A stretch of DNA of 64,000 nt from Rhodococcus sp. 1163. Lineage in GTDB: Bacteria; Actinomycetota; Actinomycetes; Mycobacteriales; Mycobacteriaceae. The DNA is taken from NCBI RefSeq assembly GCF_002091985.1, contig NZ_MKKX01000017.1, forward strand, positions 310,001 through 374,000. Reading direction: 5' to 3'. The position numbers were made by a program, and so were the translations under genes. The notes under the pieces were generated by a model. It was not told the origin of the DNA, searched no databases, and worked only from the letters and a program-made list of their open reading frames with translations. This document shows, in pieces, positions 17,856 through 26,915 of this stretch (the first letter of the stretch is position 1; each line of letters starts with the position of its first letter).

Positions 17856-18791
17856 ATGGATGTCACTCCCAAGCGCGGCCGGTACGGGTGGTTGCGGCGA
17901 ATAGAGGAACTCGACCCGAAAGTGGACAACCACGAGATCCATCTCATCACCGCAGGCTGCGAGTTTCCGTGGGACTACCAACGCGCTCTCGAATTCGCCC
18001 TGTTTCGGACGTACTGTGTCCCAACCATCTCCGAACTGTTGGAAAAGACAGGCGAATTCGAGAATCGACCACAGAAGCGCTACGACGACACCTCGCTCCT
18101 GATGGCGGAGATGCTCGAGCACGGTTACGACTCCGAGAGGGGACGCGAGTCACTGCGGACGATCAATCGAATGCACGGCAAGTACGACATCGACAACGAC
18201 GATTTGCTCTATGTCCTGACCACGTTCATCTACGAGCCGATCGAATGGATCGACCGATACGGCTGGCGTCGGCTGCACCCGAAGGAACGCCTGGCCACGT
18301 TCTACTTCTACCGTGAAGTCGGAATCCGGATGGGTATCAAGAACATTCCGGAGTCCTACACCGAATTCGCGCGATTCAAACTCGACTACGAGCAGCGCAC
18401 GTTCCGGTACACCGAGGACAACCACCGCGTCGGGAAGTACACCCTCGACTTGTTCTGCTCATGGTTTCCGACGGCACTGCATCCGGCGGTACGGCAGGGT
18501 GTCTATGCGCTGATGGACGACAAGATGGCGCACGCGTTCGGCTTCCCGGCCGGCTCACCGACTCTGCGTCGCATCGCGGTGGCGAGTTTGCGCGCCAAAG
18601 CGCGCGGGGAACGATTCATGCCCAAGCGTAGGCATTCGAGAACCACCGACGATTCCAAGAACAAGACGTACCCCGGCTACCCGCGCGGCTACCGTCCGAG
18701 CCGGCTCGGTGTGCTCGCCGATCCGTCGACGTGTCCGTACACACCCGAACACAGTGTCGGTCCACGAGCGGAGCACCCCGCGACACTGTGA
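17856..18791 (+). CDS. MpaB/DUF2236-family oxygenase-like protein
   Basis: A 311-residue DUF2236-type protein, divergent from the one at 11.9 kb. The conserved core FIYEPIEWIDRYGWRRL and AFYFYREVGIRMGI-like block (about residues 125-165) corresponds to the region that holds the heme pocket in Lcp-type enzymes, and the HAFGFPAG segment near residue 228 ends the domain. It sits tightly between an aldehyde dehydrogenase and an acyl-CoA ligase, which suggests that it makes an aldehyde by oxidative cleavage of an unsaturated terpenoid or lipid. That is inference; the substrate cannot be read from the sequence. Confidence 0.78.
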   Translation: MDVTPKRGRYGWLRRIEELDPKVDNHEIHLITAGCEFPWDYQRALEFALFRTYCVPTISELLEKTGEFENRPQKRYDDTSLLMAEMLEHGYDSERGRESLRTINRMHGKYDIDNDDLLYVLTTFIYEPIEWIDRYGWRRLHPKERLATFYFYREVGIRMGIKNIPESYTEFARFKLDYEQRTFRYTEDNHRVGKYTLDLFCSWFPTALHPAVRQGVYALMDDKMAHAFGFPAGSPTLRRIAVASLRAKARGERFMPKRRHSRTTDDSKNKTYPGYPRGYRPSRLGVLADPSTCPYTPEHSVGPRAEHPATL

Positions 18792-18867
18792 CCGGTGAAG
18801 ATCTTCAGTAGCCGCCGTGTGCGCTTCGACCCCCGACAGCCGGCACCGTGCGAAAGAGGAACCAGCA

Positions 18868-20433
18868 ATGGACCCATCCGATCCCAGCCAGGAGCCACAA
18901 CGTTCGGTTCGCAACAATTGGAACAACCAGGTTCGTCGACACGCCCTGATGAATCCGGACGGGCTCGCGCTGCGATTCCTCGGTGAATCCACCACCTGGC
19001 GCGAGCTTTCCGACCGGGTTGCGAGGTTCACCGACGTCCTGAGCCGACGAGGGATCGGCGCCGGAGATCGCGTTCTGATTCTCATGCTCAACCGTCCCGA
19101 ATACCTCGAATCGGTCCTGGCAATCAATGCGCTCGGCGCACTGGCAGTACCCGTGAACTTCAGGATGACCGCCCCTGAGGTCGCGTTCCTGGCCGACAAC
19201 AGCGGTGCGACGCTACTCGTCACCGACCAGCCACTGTCTCCACTTGCCGAAGCAGTTGCAGCGCAATCGGATTCCGTGACAGGAACGATCACGGTCGGTG
19301 CGGAGTACGAGGGGTTGCTCGTCGCCGCCGAACACGCCGCACCCGTCGACGTCCCCGATGATGCACCGGCATTGATCATGTACACCTCCGGCACCACCGG
19401 CCGACCGAAAGGTGCTGTGCTGACCCACGCCAACATGCAGGCGCAAGCACTGACGTGCATTCGCGCACTGCAGATGCACGGCGTGGACGAAATCGGCTTC
19501 TGCGCGTCACCGATGTTTCACATCGCGGCCCTCGGCAGCCTGGCCCCGAGTCTGCTGCTGGGGGTACCGACCGTCATCCACCCAGTCGGCGCATTCGATC
19601 CCGCAGCGCTGCTGGACGTCTTGGAATCGGAGGGAGTCACCACGCTGTTCCTCGTGCCCGTGCAGTGGCAAGCGATATGTGCCGAGCAATCGCGAGTTCC
19701 ACGCACGGTGAAGCTTCGCGTCATATCCTGGGGCGCCGCCCCGGCGTCGGACACGATCCTGAAGGCCATGTCGGCAACGTTCCCCGATGCACTCAACGTC
19801 GCGGTATTCGGCCAGACCGAGATGTCACCCATCACCTGCGTTCTCGACGGAGCGGACGCACTGCGCAAGCTCGGTTCCGTCGGACGCGTCGTCGCCACTG
19901 TTTCGGCCCGTGTGGTCGACGACGACATGCAAGACGTCACTCGCGGGGAGATCGGTGAGATCGTCTACCGGGGACCTACTCTCATGCGTGAGTACTGGCA
20001 GAACCCCGACGCCACAGCCGACGCGTTCGGCGGTGGCTGGTTCCACTCCGGGGACCTGGTCCGTCAGGACGACGAGGGTTTCGTCTTCGTCGTCGACCGC
20101 AAGAAGGACATGATCATCTCCGGCGGCGAGAACATCTACTGCGCCGAAGTGGAGAACGTCCTCTTCTCACATCCGCGAATCCGCGAAGCTGCAGTCATCG
20201 GGCGCACCGACGAGACCTGGGGTGAGGTTCCCGTTGCCGTAGTTGCCCTGACCGACGCTGCCGGGGCCCCGGATCCGACTCTGGAGGAACTCGGGGAGTG
20301 GCTGGGCGAGCACCTCGCACGGTACAAACACCCGAAGGAGCTCGTGGTCGTCGACGCTCTCCCCCGCAACGCCAGCGGCAAGGTCGTCAAAGTCGCACTC
20401 CGAAGCACGTATTCACCTGCCGATGCGAACTGA
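18868..20433 (+). CDS. Acyl-CoA ligase (FadD/AMP-binding family)
   Basis: A 521-residue ANL-superfamily ligase that activates a carboxylic acid to its CoA thioester through an acyl-adenylate. The P-loop-like motif YTSGTTGRPKGAVLTH lies at about residues 170-185, the GEIVYRGPTLMREYW block at about 365-380, and the C-terminal catalytic Lys in NASGKVVK near residue 508. The ATG at 18868 was chosen for its GAGGA site; an upstream GTG-like extension is unlikely. It is third in the ALDH-DUF2236-FadD set, consistent with activating the acid product of that pathway. Confidence 0.93.
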   Translation: MDPSDPSQEPQRSVRNNWNNQVRRHALMNPDGLALRFLGESTTWRELSDRVARFTDVLSRRGIGAGDRVLILMLNRPEYLESVLAINALGALAVPVNFRMTAPEVAFLADNSGATLLVTDQPLSPLAEAVAAQSDSVTGTITVGAEYEGLLVAAEHAAPVDVPDDAPALIMYTSGTTGRPKGAVLTHANMQAQALTCIRALQMHGVDEIGFCASPMFHIAALGSLAPSLLLGVPTVIHPVGAFDPAALLDVLESEGVTTLFLVPVQWQAICAEQSRVPRTVKLRVISWGAAPASDTILKAMSATFPDALNVAVFGQTEMSPITCVLDGADALRKLGSVGRVVATVSARVVDDDMQDVTRGEIGEIVYRGPTLMREYWQNPDATADAFGGGWFHSGDLVRQDDEGFVFVVDRKKDMIISGGENIYCAEVENVLFSHPRIREAAVIGRTDETWGEVPVAVVALTDAAGAPDPTLEELGEWLGEHLARYKHPKELVVVDALPRNASGKVVKVALRSTYSPADAN

Positions 20434-20603
20434 CCGGACGATGAGCCCGATCGGCTTCACGCGCCACCGAGACCGCCGTCTACTGGCGTCAGACGAACCG
20501 AAGTGACACAGTTGCCGAGATCCGGATCCGCCCAACTGCTGGTCGGGGCGTACCCCGAAAGCGAAAGGACGTAGCCTGGCGGTGAAGGATCGGTGGCTCA
20601 CTC

Positions 20604-20625
20604 CGAATGACACGCGTGTCGTTCG
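20604..20625. promoter_or_regulatory. 22-bp palindrome upstream of mIHF gene
   Basis: CGAATGACACG is followed directly by CGTGTCGTTCG, giving two 11-bp arms with one mismatch. It lies about 90 nt upstream of the mIHF start, in a 281-bp gap with no convincing gene. It could be an operator or a promoter-proximal site. Confidence 0.4.
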
Positions 20626-20714
20626 AAAAGATTGTCCGAGCCACCAGGCACGATGCAAGAGGGTCCCGACCATGTCATTGAGCGACGGGTCACCACTATC
20701 GAGGAGATAAGGCC

Positions 20715-21029
20715 ATGGCTTTACCAGTATTGACTCCGGAACAGCGCACCGCGGCGTTGGCCAAGGCGGCCGAGGCACGTACCGCCAGGTCGAAGCTGCT
20801 GGCCGCCGTCAAGTCCGGCGAGCTGAGCGTCGCTGACGTTCTCGCAAAGGCCGAGGGCGACGAGATCGTCAAGAAGACCAAGGTCTCCGCACTGATCAAG
20901 GCACTTCCGGGTGTCGGCTCGGTGCGCGCCGCACAGCTGCTCGAGCAGCTTTCCATCGCAGACACCCGCCGTATCGGTGGACTCGGCGCCAACCAGCGTG
21001 AAGCACTGCTGGCCGCTGTCGCGTCCTGA
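20715..21029 (+). CDS. Mycobacterial-type integration host factor (mIHF-like)
   Basis: A 104-residue nucleoid-associated protein of the actinobacterial IHF family. It begins ALPVLTPEQRTAALAKAAEAR and ends with the helix-two-turn-helix region VSALIKALPGVGSVRAAQLLEQL and RRIGGLGANQREALL, which binds DNA backbone in mIHF. Compared with mycobacterial mIHF as I recall it, the middle is about two residues shorter and more diverged (KSGELSVADVLAKAEGDE). The usual mihF gene is upstream of gmk; here it is followed by an ion antiporter locus, so this may be a second copy. A GGAG site precedes the ATG. Confidence 0.88.
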   Translation: MALPVLTPEQRTAALAKAAEARTARSKLLAAVKSGELSVADVLAKAEGDEIVKKTKVSALIKALPGVGSVRAAQLLEQLSIADTRRIGGLGANQREALLAAVAS

Positions 21030-21081
21030 CCGAGAGGCTCTAGGCGGTACGGGTCATACCGACTGGGGTTAGCATTCCCCT

Positions 21082-21564
21082 ATGAATGTCGAAGTGACCC
21101 TGCTGCCCGGGATCGGGGTGCGGAAGGATTTCGCCCTCGCATCTGGGCGTCGCATCGGTGTCATCACACGCAAGGACGGCGTGAACGAGCTGATCGTTTC
21201 GCGCATGGATGACCCCGACGCGACACAGGCGTCCATCACACTGAGCAATGAGGAAGCGGCGGCGCTGGGCAATTTGCTCGGCACGCCGCAACTCATTGCT
21301 CAGCTCGGGGAAGAGCACCGTGAACTCCCCGGTATTCACACGCGACAGCTCCGCATCAAAGAGGGCTCGCGATTCGACGGCCGAACTCTCGGCGACACCA
21401 CGATGCGCACCAAGACCGGTGTATCCATCGTCGCGGTCATGCGCGCCGGGCAGGTCCAACCGTCACCCAATCCTGATTTCCTGATCGTCTCCGGCGATCT
21501 GCTCGTTGCTGTCGGTACGGCAGAGGGACTGGATGCGGCCACAAAGCTGCTCGGCAATGCGTAA
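21082..21564 (+). CDS. Cation:proton antiporter regulatory subunit (RCK_C/KhtT-like)
   Basis: A 160-residue soluble protein whose C-terminal half (about residues 85-158: DGRTLGDTTMRTKTGVSIVAVMR ... FLIVSGDLLVAVG) is a TrkA-C/RCK_C ligand-binding domain. The N-terminal part matches the KhtT-type regulatory subunit. It lies 22 nt upstream of a CPA2 antiporter gene, the standard khtT-khtU arrangement; such subunits gate K+ efflux, in Bacillus in response to nucleotide ligands. Probably cytoplasmic and bound to the antiporter. Confidence 0.9.
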   Translation: MNVEVTLLPGIGVRKDFALASGRRIGVITRKDGVNELIVSRMDDPDATQASITLSNEEAAALGNLLGTPQLIAQLGEEHRELPGIHTRQLRIKEGSRFDGRTLGDTTMRTKTGVSIVAVMRAGQVQPSPNPDFLIVSGDLLVAVGTAEGLDAATKLLGNA

Positions 21565-21586
21565 GAACAAACAGGGCTGATTCCTC

Positions 21587-22753
21587 ATGGCCGAAAGCGC
21601 ACTCGCGCTGACCGAACTCGGGGCAGTGTTCTTCGCACTCGGCCTCCTCGCCAGGCTCGCCGGACGCATCGGCGTCTCCCCGATCCCCTTCTATCTCCTC
21701 GGTGGACTGTGCTTCGGCAACGGCGGCTTCATCACACTCGACGGTATCGACGAGTTCAGTGCGCTGGCCAGCGAGATCGGCGTCATACTTCTGCTCTTGC
21801 TGCTCGGGCTGGAGTACACCGCCACCGAGCTCGTTACCGGGCTGCGCAGGTCGTGGATGGCCGGTGTCGTCGATATCGTCCTCAACTTCGCGCCAGGGGC
21901 AGCCGTCGCGCTCATGCTCGGCTGGGGTGGCGTCGGCGCACTTGTTCTCGGCGGCGTCACGTACATCTCGTCCTCGGGGATCATCGCCAAAGTTCTCACC
22001 GATCTGGGCCGTCTCGGAAACCGGGAAACACCTGTCGTCCTCTCGATCCTCGTATTCGAGGATCTCGCGATGGCGATCTACCTGCCGATACTGACAACAG
22101 TCCTGGCCGGGGTGGGCATTCTGGGTGGCTTCGTCGCGGTCGGAATCTCGTTGCTCGTCATCACCGTGGTGCTGGTGGTCGCGCTCAGATACGGACGATT
22201 CGTTTCAGCCGTCGTCGACAGCCCCGACCGCGAGGTAGTTCTGCTCACGGTCCTCGGATCAGCGTTGGTGGTAGCCGGCATCGCCTCCGAGTTGCAGGTA
22301 TCAGCCGCAGTCGGCGCCTTTCTGCTCGGCATCGCCATCTCCGGATCGACCGCGGACAACGCAACCCGCATCCTCGAACCGTTACGTGATCTCTTCGCCG
22401 CCATGTTCTTCGTCGTGTTCGGCCTGAACACGGACCCCTCGACCATTCCGCCCGTCCTCGGCTGGGCCGTCGTCCTGGCCGTGGCAACAACGGTCACCAA
22501 GGTCTTGACGGGCGCCTGGGCCGCTGGTCGGCAAGGCATCGGTAGGCCTGGACAGCTGCGCGCGGGCGCAGCTTTGGTCGCGCGCGGAGAGTTCTCGATC
22601 GTCATAGCGGGGCTCGCTGTTGCCGCAGGCGCTGTCGACGGCGAACTGGCTGCTCTCGCGACCGCGTACGTGCTGTTGATGGCGGTACTCGGACCGGTCG
22701 CTGCACGCGTGGTCGAGCCCCTTACGAAGTCCTTGATCCGGCCCCGGAGTTGA
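21587..22753 (+). CDS. CPA2-family cation:proton antiporter (KhtU/KefB-like)
   Basis: A 388-residue membrane protein with about 12 hydrophobic helices. The half-helix motif GLEYTATELV (about residues 75-84) and the VLVFEDLAMAIYLP-like segment (SILVFEDLAMAIYLP, about 153-167) hold the ion-coupling acidic residues of CPA2 antiporters. There is no C-terminal TrkA domain; that role is supplied by the separate upstream subunit. Probable K+(Na+)/H+ exchange at the cytoplasmic membrane. Operon of two genes. Confidence 0.93.
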   Translation: MAESALALTELGAVFFALGLLARLAGRIGVSPIPFYLLGGLCFGNGGFITLDGIDEFSALASEIGVILLLLLLGLEYTATELVTGLRRSWMAGVVDIVLNFAPGAAVALMLGWGGVGALVLGGVTYISSSGIIAKVLTDLGRLGNRETPVVLSILVFEDLAMAIYLPILTTVLAGVGILGGFVAVGISLLVITVVLVVALRYGRFVSAVVDSPDREVVLLTVLGSALVVAGIASELQVSAAVGAFLLGIAISGSTADNATRILEPLRDLFAAMFFVVFGLNTDPSTIPPVLGWAVVLAVATTVTKVLTGAWAAGRQGIGRPGQLRAGAALVARGEFSIVIAGLAVAAGAVDGELAALATAYVLLMAVLGPVAARVVEPLTKSLIRPRS

Positions 22754-22787
22754 GTGCAGACCTACACACCGTGATTGGCTGATCGTC

Positions 22788-23260
22788 ATGGCAGGCAGAG
22801 CGCGCACGACTTCCGCAGCGACAGCGCTTTCTCGGCGGCCGCAGCTGTCCGAGGACGTCGCCAATCATGTGCGGCACCTCGTCATGTCCGGCGAAGTTCG
22901 CCCGGGTGACTACATCCGATTGAACGAGACCGCAGCCGAGCTCGGTGTCCGTGTCACGCCGGTTCGAGAGGTTTACTGACACTTCGGGGCGAGGGAATGG
23001 TCGAACTCGTACCGCATCGCGGATACGTGGTCTCGGCACTGGCCGAGGCGAGCAAGTTGGCATGGTTTCTGAGCAACGCGACCCGCTACACCCCCACCCG
23101 CCTCTATGCGTAGGACCCCGAATGGGGCCGCGCGGCGGTGAGCAACCATGAACAGCTGATCGATGCCTTGGACGTCGGCGACGTCGATGCGGCCTGCACT
23201 TCGATGCGCAAGCAATTCACCGACGGCGCCGAGCGTTTGGTCGCATACCGCGAGATGTGA
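22788..23260 (+). pseudogene. Broken GntR/FadR-type regulator
   Basis: The N-terminal winged helix is intact (SEDVANHVRHLVMSGEVRPGDYI, then LGVRVTPVRE) but the frame ends at 22977-22979. One missing base just after VRE explains this: in the shifted frame the sequence continues LLTLRGEGMVELVPHRGYVVS, the expected second half of the winged helix. That frame then jumps from SALAEA to KLAWFLSNATRY, which is near the end of an FCD domain, so most of that domain is deleted. It then hits a TAG after TRLYA and resumes DPEWGRAAVSNHEQLIDALD. Three lesions make a functional product impossible. Confidence 0.85.
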
Positions 23261-23295
23261 GTGGGAATACGTCGTGTGGGACGTATCCCCACTCA
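23258..23295. terminator. Bidirectional terminator hairpin
   Basis: Sixteen-base arms (TGAGTGGGAATACGTC and GACGTATCCCCACTCA) pair with one mismatch around the loop GTGTGG. It separates the gntR remnant from the convergent fadB gene. There is no T tract. Confidence 0.8.
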
Positions 23296-23304
23296 CATGT
23301 CTAG

Positions 23305-25461
23305 CTAGGAGCGGAGCGAGTCCGGCGCTGTGAACCGCTCGCCGTACTTTGCCGCGAGCTCGTCGGCACGCGCGACGAAGCCCGCCTGACCACCCTTGTA
23401 GCCGACGATGTACTGGTGCACGCCGCCCGTCCAGGCTGGGTACCCGATGCCGAAGATCGATCCGATGTTGGCGTCGGCCGTGGAAGTCAGCACGCCTTCG
23501 TCGAAGCACTTCTGCGTCTCGAGTGCCTCGATGAAGAGCATGCGCTCGATGAGATCCTCGAACGGAGCTTCCGAGGTACCCGACTTGAACGCATCACGCA
23601 GTCCGGGCCACAGGCCGGTGCGCTTGCCGTCGGCGTACTCGTAGAAGCCTGCACCCTTGAGCTTGCTCGGACGCTCGAACTCGTCGACCATCTTGTTGAT
23701 GACCTCGCCTGCCGGATCCACGGGAGGAGTGCCGCCGGCCGCGACGACCGCGTCGTAGGTCTCCTTGCGGATTTTCTGCATCAGCGTCAGCGTCAGCTCG
23801 TCCGAGAGCTGCAGCGGCGCTGCGGGGTAGCCAGCTTGCAGGCCTGCCTGCTCGATGGACGCCGGCTCGACACCCTCGCCGAGCATCGCGATTGCCTCGT
23901 TGATGAATGTGCCGATGACGCGAGAAGTGAAGAACCCACGGCTGTCGTTGACGACGATCGGGGTCTTCTTGATGAGCTGGACGAGATCGAAGGCCTTCGC
24001 CAACGCAGCGTCCGACGTCTTCTCGCCGCGGATGATCTCCACCAGCGGCATCTTGTCGACTGGACTGAAGAAGTGGAGTCCGATGAAGTCTTCCTGGCGC
24101 TTGATTCCCTTCGCCAGGCTCGTGATCGGCAACGTCGAGGTGTTCGAGCCGAGCAATGCCTTCGGATCGACGAGATCCTCGATCTCCTGGAACACCTTCT
24201 GCTTGAGCTCCTCGGACTCGAAGACCGCCTCGATGACGAGATCGGCGCCTTCGACGTCCTTGGCATCGGCGGTCGGGTGGATCCGAGCCAGCAGTGCGTC
24301 GGACTTCTCCTGGGTGGTCTTCCCACGCGAGAGTGCCTTGGCCTCGATGGTCTCGGAGTACGCCTTGCCCTTCTGCGCAGACTCGATGGCTACGTCCTTG
24401 AGCACGACGTCGATGCCGGCCTTTGCGCACACGTAGGCGATTCCGGCGCCCATCATGCCTGCACCGAGGACGGCGACCTTGGTGAACTTCGTCTTCTCGA
24501 TGCCGTCGGGACGCGACTTGCCTGCGTTGATCGCCTGAATGTCGAAGAAGAACGCCTGAATCATGTTCTTCGAGATCTGCCCGGTGACCAACTCGGTGAA
24601 GTACCGCGACTCGATCGTCGACGCGTTGTCGAAGTCGACCTGGGCCCCTTCGACTGCAGCGGCGAGGATTGCACGCGGCGCGGGCATCGGTGCACCCTTG
24701 AGCTGCTTGCGCAGGTTCGAGGGAAAGGCAGGCAGAACCGCGGCCAGCGCCGGACTCGACGGTGTTCCACCTGGAATCTTGTAGCCCTTGACGTCCCACG
24801 GAGCGACGCCGCCCTCTGGGTTGGCCTTGATCCACGCCTTGGCGGCCGGTACGAGCGCGTCGATGCTGTCGACGAGTTCGTGGACGAGACCGATCTCGAG
24901 CGCCTTGTCGGGACGGAATCGGGTGCCCTGGGCGAGGACCGTCATGAAGCCGGTCTGGATGCCGAGGAGGCGGGTGATGCGCGTGACGCCACCGCCACCG
25001 GGAAGCAGTCCGAGGGAGACCTCGGGGAGGCCGAGCTGGACTCCGGATACATTCGCCGCAATACGGTGATGCGTTGCGAGTGCGATTTCGAAACCACCGC
25101 CGAGTGCAGCACCGTTGATGGCTGCGACGACGGGCTTGCCGAGCTTCTCTACGCGGCGCAGCTGCGCTTTGAGGTTCTGGGCCTCGCCGAACACCTGCTG
25201 TGCGTCGTCGGGTCCGATCTTCATCATGTTCTTCAGGTCGCCACCGGCGAAGAAGGTCTTCTTCGCGGAGGTGATGACGACGCCCGTGATCGAGTCCTTC
25301 TCGGCTTCGAGACGGTCGATGGTGATGGCCATCGAGTCCTTGTACAACTGGTTCATCGTGTTGGCGCCCTGGTTGGGGTCGTCCATCGTGAGCACGACGA
25401 TGCCGTCGGAGTCCTGCTCCCACTTGATCATGTTGTCTTTGCTTGCTTCAGTGTTTGTCAT
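23305..25461 (-). CDS. fadB: Fatty-acid oxidation multifunctional enzyme: enoyl-CoA hydratase / 3-hydroxyacyl-CoA dehydrogenase
   Basis: A 718-residue trifunctional-type FadB, the same size as the mycobacterial protein. The N-terminal crotonase domain (about residues 13-200) has the oxyanion-hole segments AKKTFFAGGDLK and INGAALGGGFE. The NAD-binding 3-hydroxyacyl-CoA dehydrogenase domain (about 320-500) begins VAVLGAGMMGAGIAYVCA, and the C-terminal dehydrogenase domain follows (about 505-705). It catalyses hydration and the second oxidation of beta-oxidation and works with the FadA thiolase, whose gene ends 9 nt upstream. Confidence 0.97.
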   Translation of the reverse strand: MTNTEASKDNMIKWEQDSDGIVVLTMDDPNQGANTMNQLYKDSMAITIDRLEAEKDSITGVVITSAKKTFFAGGDLKNMMKIGPDDAQQVFGEAQNLKAQLRRVEKLGKPVVAAINGAALGGGFEIALATHHRIAANVSGVQLGLPEVSLGLLPGGGGVTRITRLLGIQTGFMTVLAQGTRFRPDKALEIGLVHELVDSIDALVPAAKAWIKANPEGGVAPWDVKGYKIPGGTPSSPALAAVLPAFPSNLRKQLKGAPMPAPRAILAAAVEGAQVDFDNASTIESRYFTELVTGQISKNMIQAFFFDIQAINAGKSRPDGIEKTKFTKVAVLGAGMMGAGIAYVCAKAGIDVVLKDVAIESAQKGKAYSETIEAKALSRGKTTQEKSDALLARIHPTADAKDVEGADLVIEAVFESEELKQKVFQEIEDLVDPKALLGSNTSTLPITSLAKGIKRQEDFIGLHFFSPVDKMPLVEIIRGEKTSDAALAKAFDLVQLIKKTPIVVNDSRGFFTSRVIGTFINEAIAMLGEGVEPASIEQAGLQAGYPAAPLQLSDELTLTLMQKIRKETYDAVVAAGGTPPVDPAGEVINKMVDEFERPSKLKGAGFYEYADGKRTGLWPGLRDAFKSGTSEAPFEDLIERMLFIEALETQKCFDEGVLTSTADANIGSIFGIGYPAWTGGVHQYIVGYKGGQAGFVARADELAAKYGERFTAPDSLRS

Positions 25462-25470
25462 ATCTTCGCC

Positions 25471-26682
25471 TCAGACTCGCTCGATGATGGTGGCAACGCC
25501 CATGCCGCCGCCGATGCACAGGGTGATGAGTGCGTAACGGCCTCCGCGGCGCTCGAGCTCGTCGAGCACGGTTCCGGTGATCATGGCTCCGGTGGCGCCC
25601 AGTGGGTGACCCATCGCGATAGCTCCGCCGTTGACGTTGAGCTTCTCGTTCGGGATGTTCAGGTCCTTCTGGAAACGCAGCACGACCGATGCGAACGCTT
25701 CGTTCAACTCGAAGAGATCGATGTCGTCGACGGTCAAGCCTGCTGTCGCAAGAACCTTCTTCGCCGCCGGTGTCGGTCCGGTGAGCATGATGGTGGTGTC
25801 GGCGCCGCTCGTCGCGGTTGCTACGACACGCGCCCGCGGAACCAGGTTCAGGTCTTTGCCTGCCTGCTCGCTGCCGACGAGGACGAGGGCTGCGCCGTCG
25901 ACGATGCCGGAGCTGTTACCACCGGTGTGCACGTGATTGATCTTGTCGATCCAGTGGTACTTCTGCAGCGCGACGTCGTCGAAACCGCCCATGGCGGCAA
26001 CTCCGGCGAACGCCGAGTTCAGCTTGCCGAGCGATTCGACGGTGCTGCCCGGACGCATGTGCTCGTCCTGATCGAGGATCAGCAAACCATTCTGATCGGT
26101 TACGGGCACGACCGACTTGGCAAAGTAGCCACCCGACCATGCTGCCGCCGCGCGCTCCTGCGACTGCACTGCATATGCGTCGACGTCTTCGCGGGTGAAG
26201 CCCTCGATCGTCGCGATCAGGTCGGCGCCGATCCCCTGCGGGGCGAAGTAGGTGTCGTAGTTGGTGGCCGGGTCCAGCGCCCACGCGCCACCGTCGCTAC
26301 CCATCGGAACACGAGACATCGATTCGACGCCGCCTGCGATCACGAGCTCATCCCAGCCGGAGCGCACCTTCTGTGCGGCGAGGTTGATTGCTTCGAGACC
26401 GGAAGCGCAGAACCGGTTGAGCTGGAATCCGCCCACGGTGTCCGGCATCTTCGCGGCGAGAACGGCGGTGCGGGCGATATCCATACCCTGATCGCCTACC
26501 GGCGACACGACGCCCAGGATCAGGTCCGAGATGCGGTTCTCGTCCAGATCCGGGAATCGACGACGAAGTTCGTCGATCAACCCGGTAACCAGCGAGATCG
26601 GCTTGACGGAGTGCAGCGAGCCGTTCTTTCCTTTACCGCGCGGGGTTCTGATGGCTTCGTAAATGAACGCCTCTGTAGTCAC
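25471..26682 (-). CDS. fadA: Acetyl-CoA C-acyltransferase (3-ketoacyl-CoA thiolase)
   Basis: A 403-residue thiolase, completing the FadAB beta-oxidation complex. The acyl-accepting Cys lies in [12 protein letters not shown] (about residue 92), the catalytic His in [10 protein letters not shown], and the second Cys in LCIGGGMG near the C-terminus. The GTG at 26682 ([16 protein letters not shown]) was chosen because AAGGA lies about 10 nt upstream; a longer reading adds 21 residues unlike thiolases. First gene of the fadA-fadB operon. A degenerate KstR-like dyad is about 92 nt upstream. Confidence 0.96.
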   Translation of the reverse strand: MTTEAFIYEAIRTPRGKGKNGSLHSVKPISLVTGLIDELRRRFPDLDENRISDLILGVVSPVGDQGMDIARTAVLAAKMPDTVGGFQLNRFCASGLEAINLAAQKVRSGWDELVIAGGVESMSRVPMGSDGGAWALDPATNYDTYFAPQGIGADLIATIEGFTREDVDAYAVQSQERAAAAWSGGYFAKSVVPVTDQNGLLILDQDEHMRPGSTVESLGKLNSAFAGVAAMGGFDDVALQKYHWIDKINHVHTGGNSSGIVDGAALVLVGSEQAGKDLNLVPRARVVATATSGADTTIMLTGPTPAAKKVLATAGLTVDDIDLFELNEAFASVVLRFQKDLNIPNEKLNVNGGAIAMGHPLGATGAMITGTVLDELERRGGRYALITLCIGGGMGVATIIERV

Positions 26683-26773
26683 AGCGTGCAGTTCCTTCCA
26701 CGTACTGATTTCGGTGGCAGCGCCGGTCAGGACGCTGCAGGACACGAGGATTACACCTCGGCTGTGTACAGAC

Positions 26774-26787
26774 TAGAACGTGTTACC
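26774..26787. promoter_or_regulatory. KstR-like dyad upstream of fadA
   Basis: TAGAACGTGTTACC matches TNNAACNNGTTNNA at all fixed positions but the last base. It lies about 92 nt upstream of the fadA start in the divergent gap with a small unknown gene. Confidence 0.35.
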
Positions 26788-26915
26788 ACTGAAGGGACAG
26801 GACCTAAACGAGCATTGTCTGTGACCGAATGGGCAGTTTGGGTTTCGAAGGTGCTGGGTAGACCTACAATCGACATAGCGGGGGGATATTTGTGGAAGAT
26901 CAGGAGTTGATGTCC

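Noticed and set aside
20413-20778. Minus-strand frame in the gap upstream of the mIHF gene
   Set aside because: It overlaps the mIHF coding start and shows no domain or ribosome site.
23416-26910. Very long open frame on the plus strand opposite fadB-fadA
   Set aside because: It mirrors the codon pattern of the two well-supported minus-strand genes and has no recognisable domain; long antisense frames are common in high-GC DNA.
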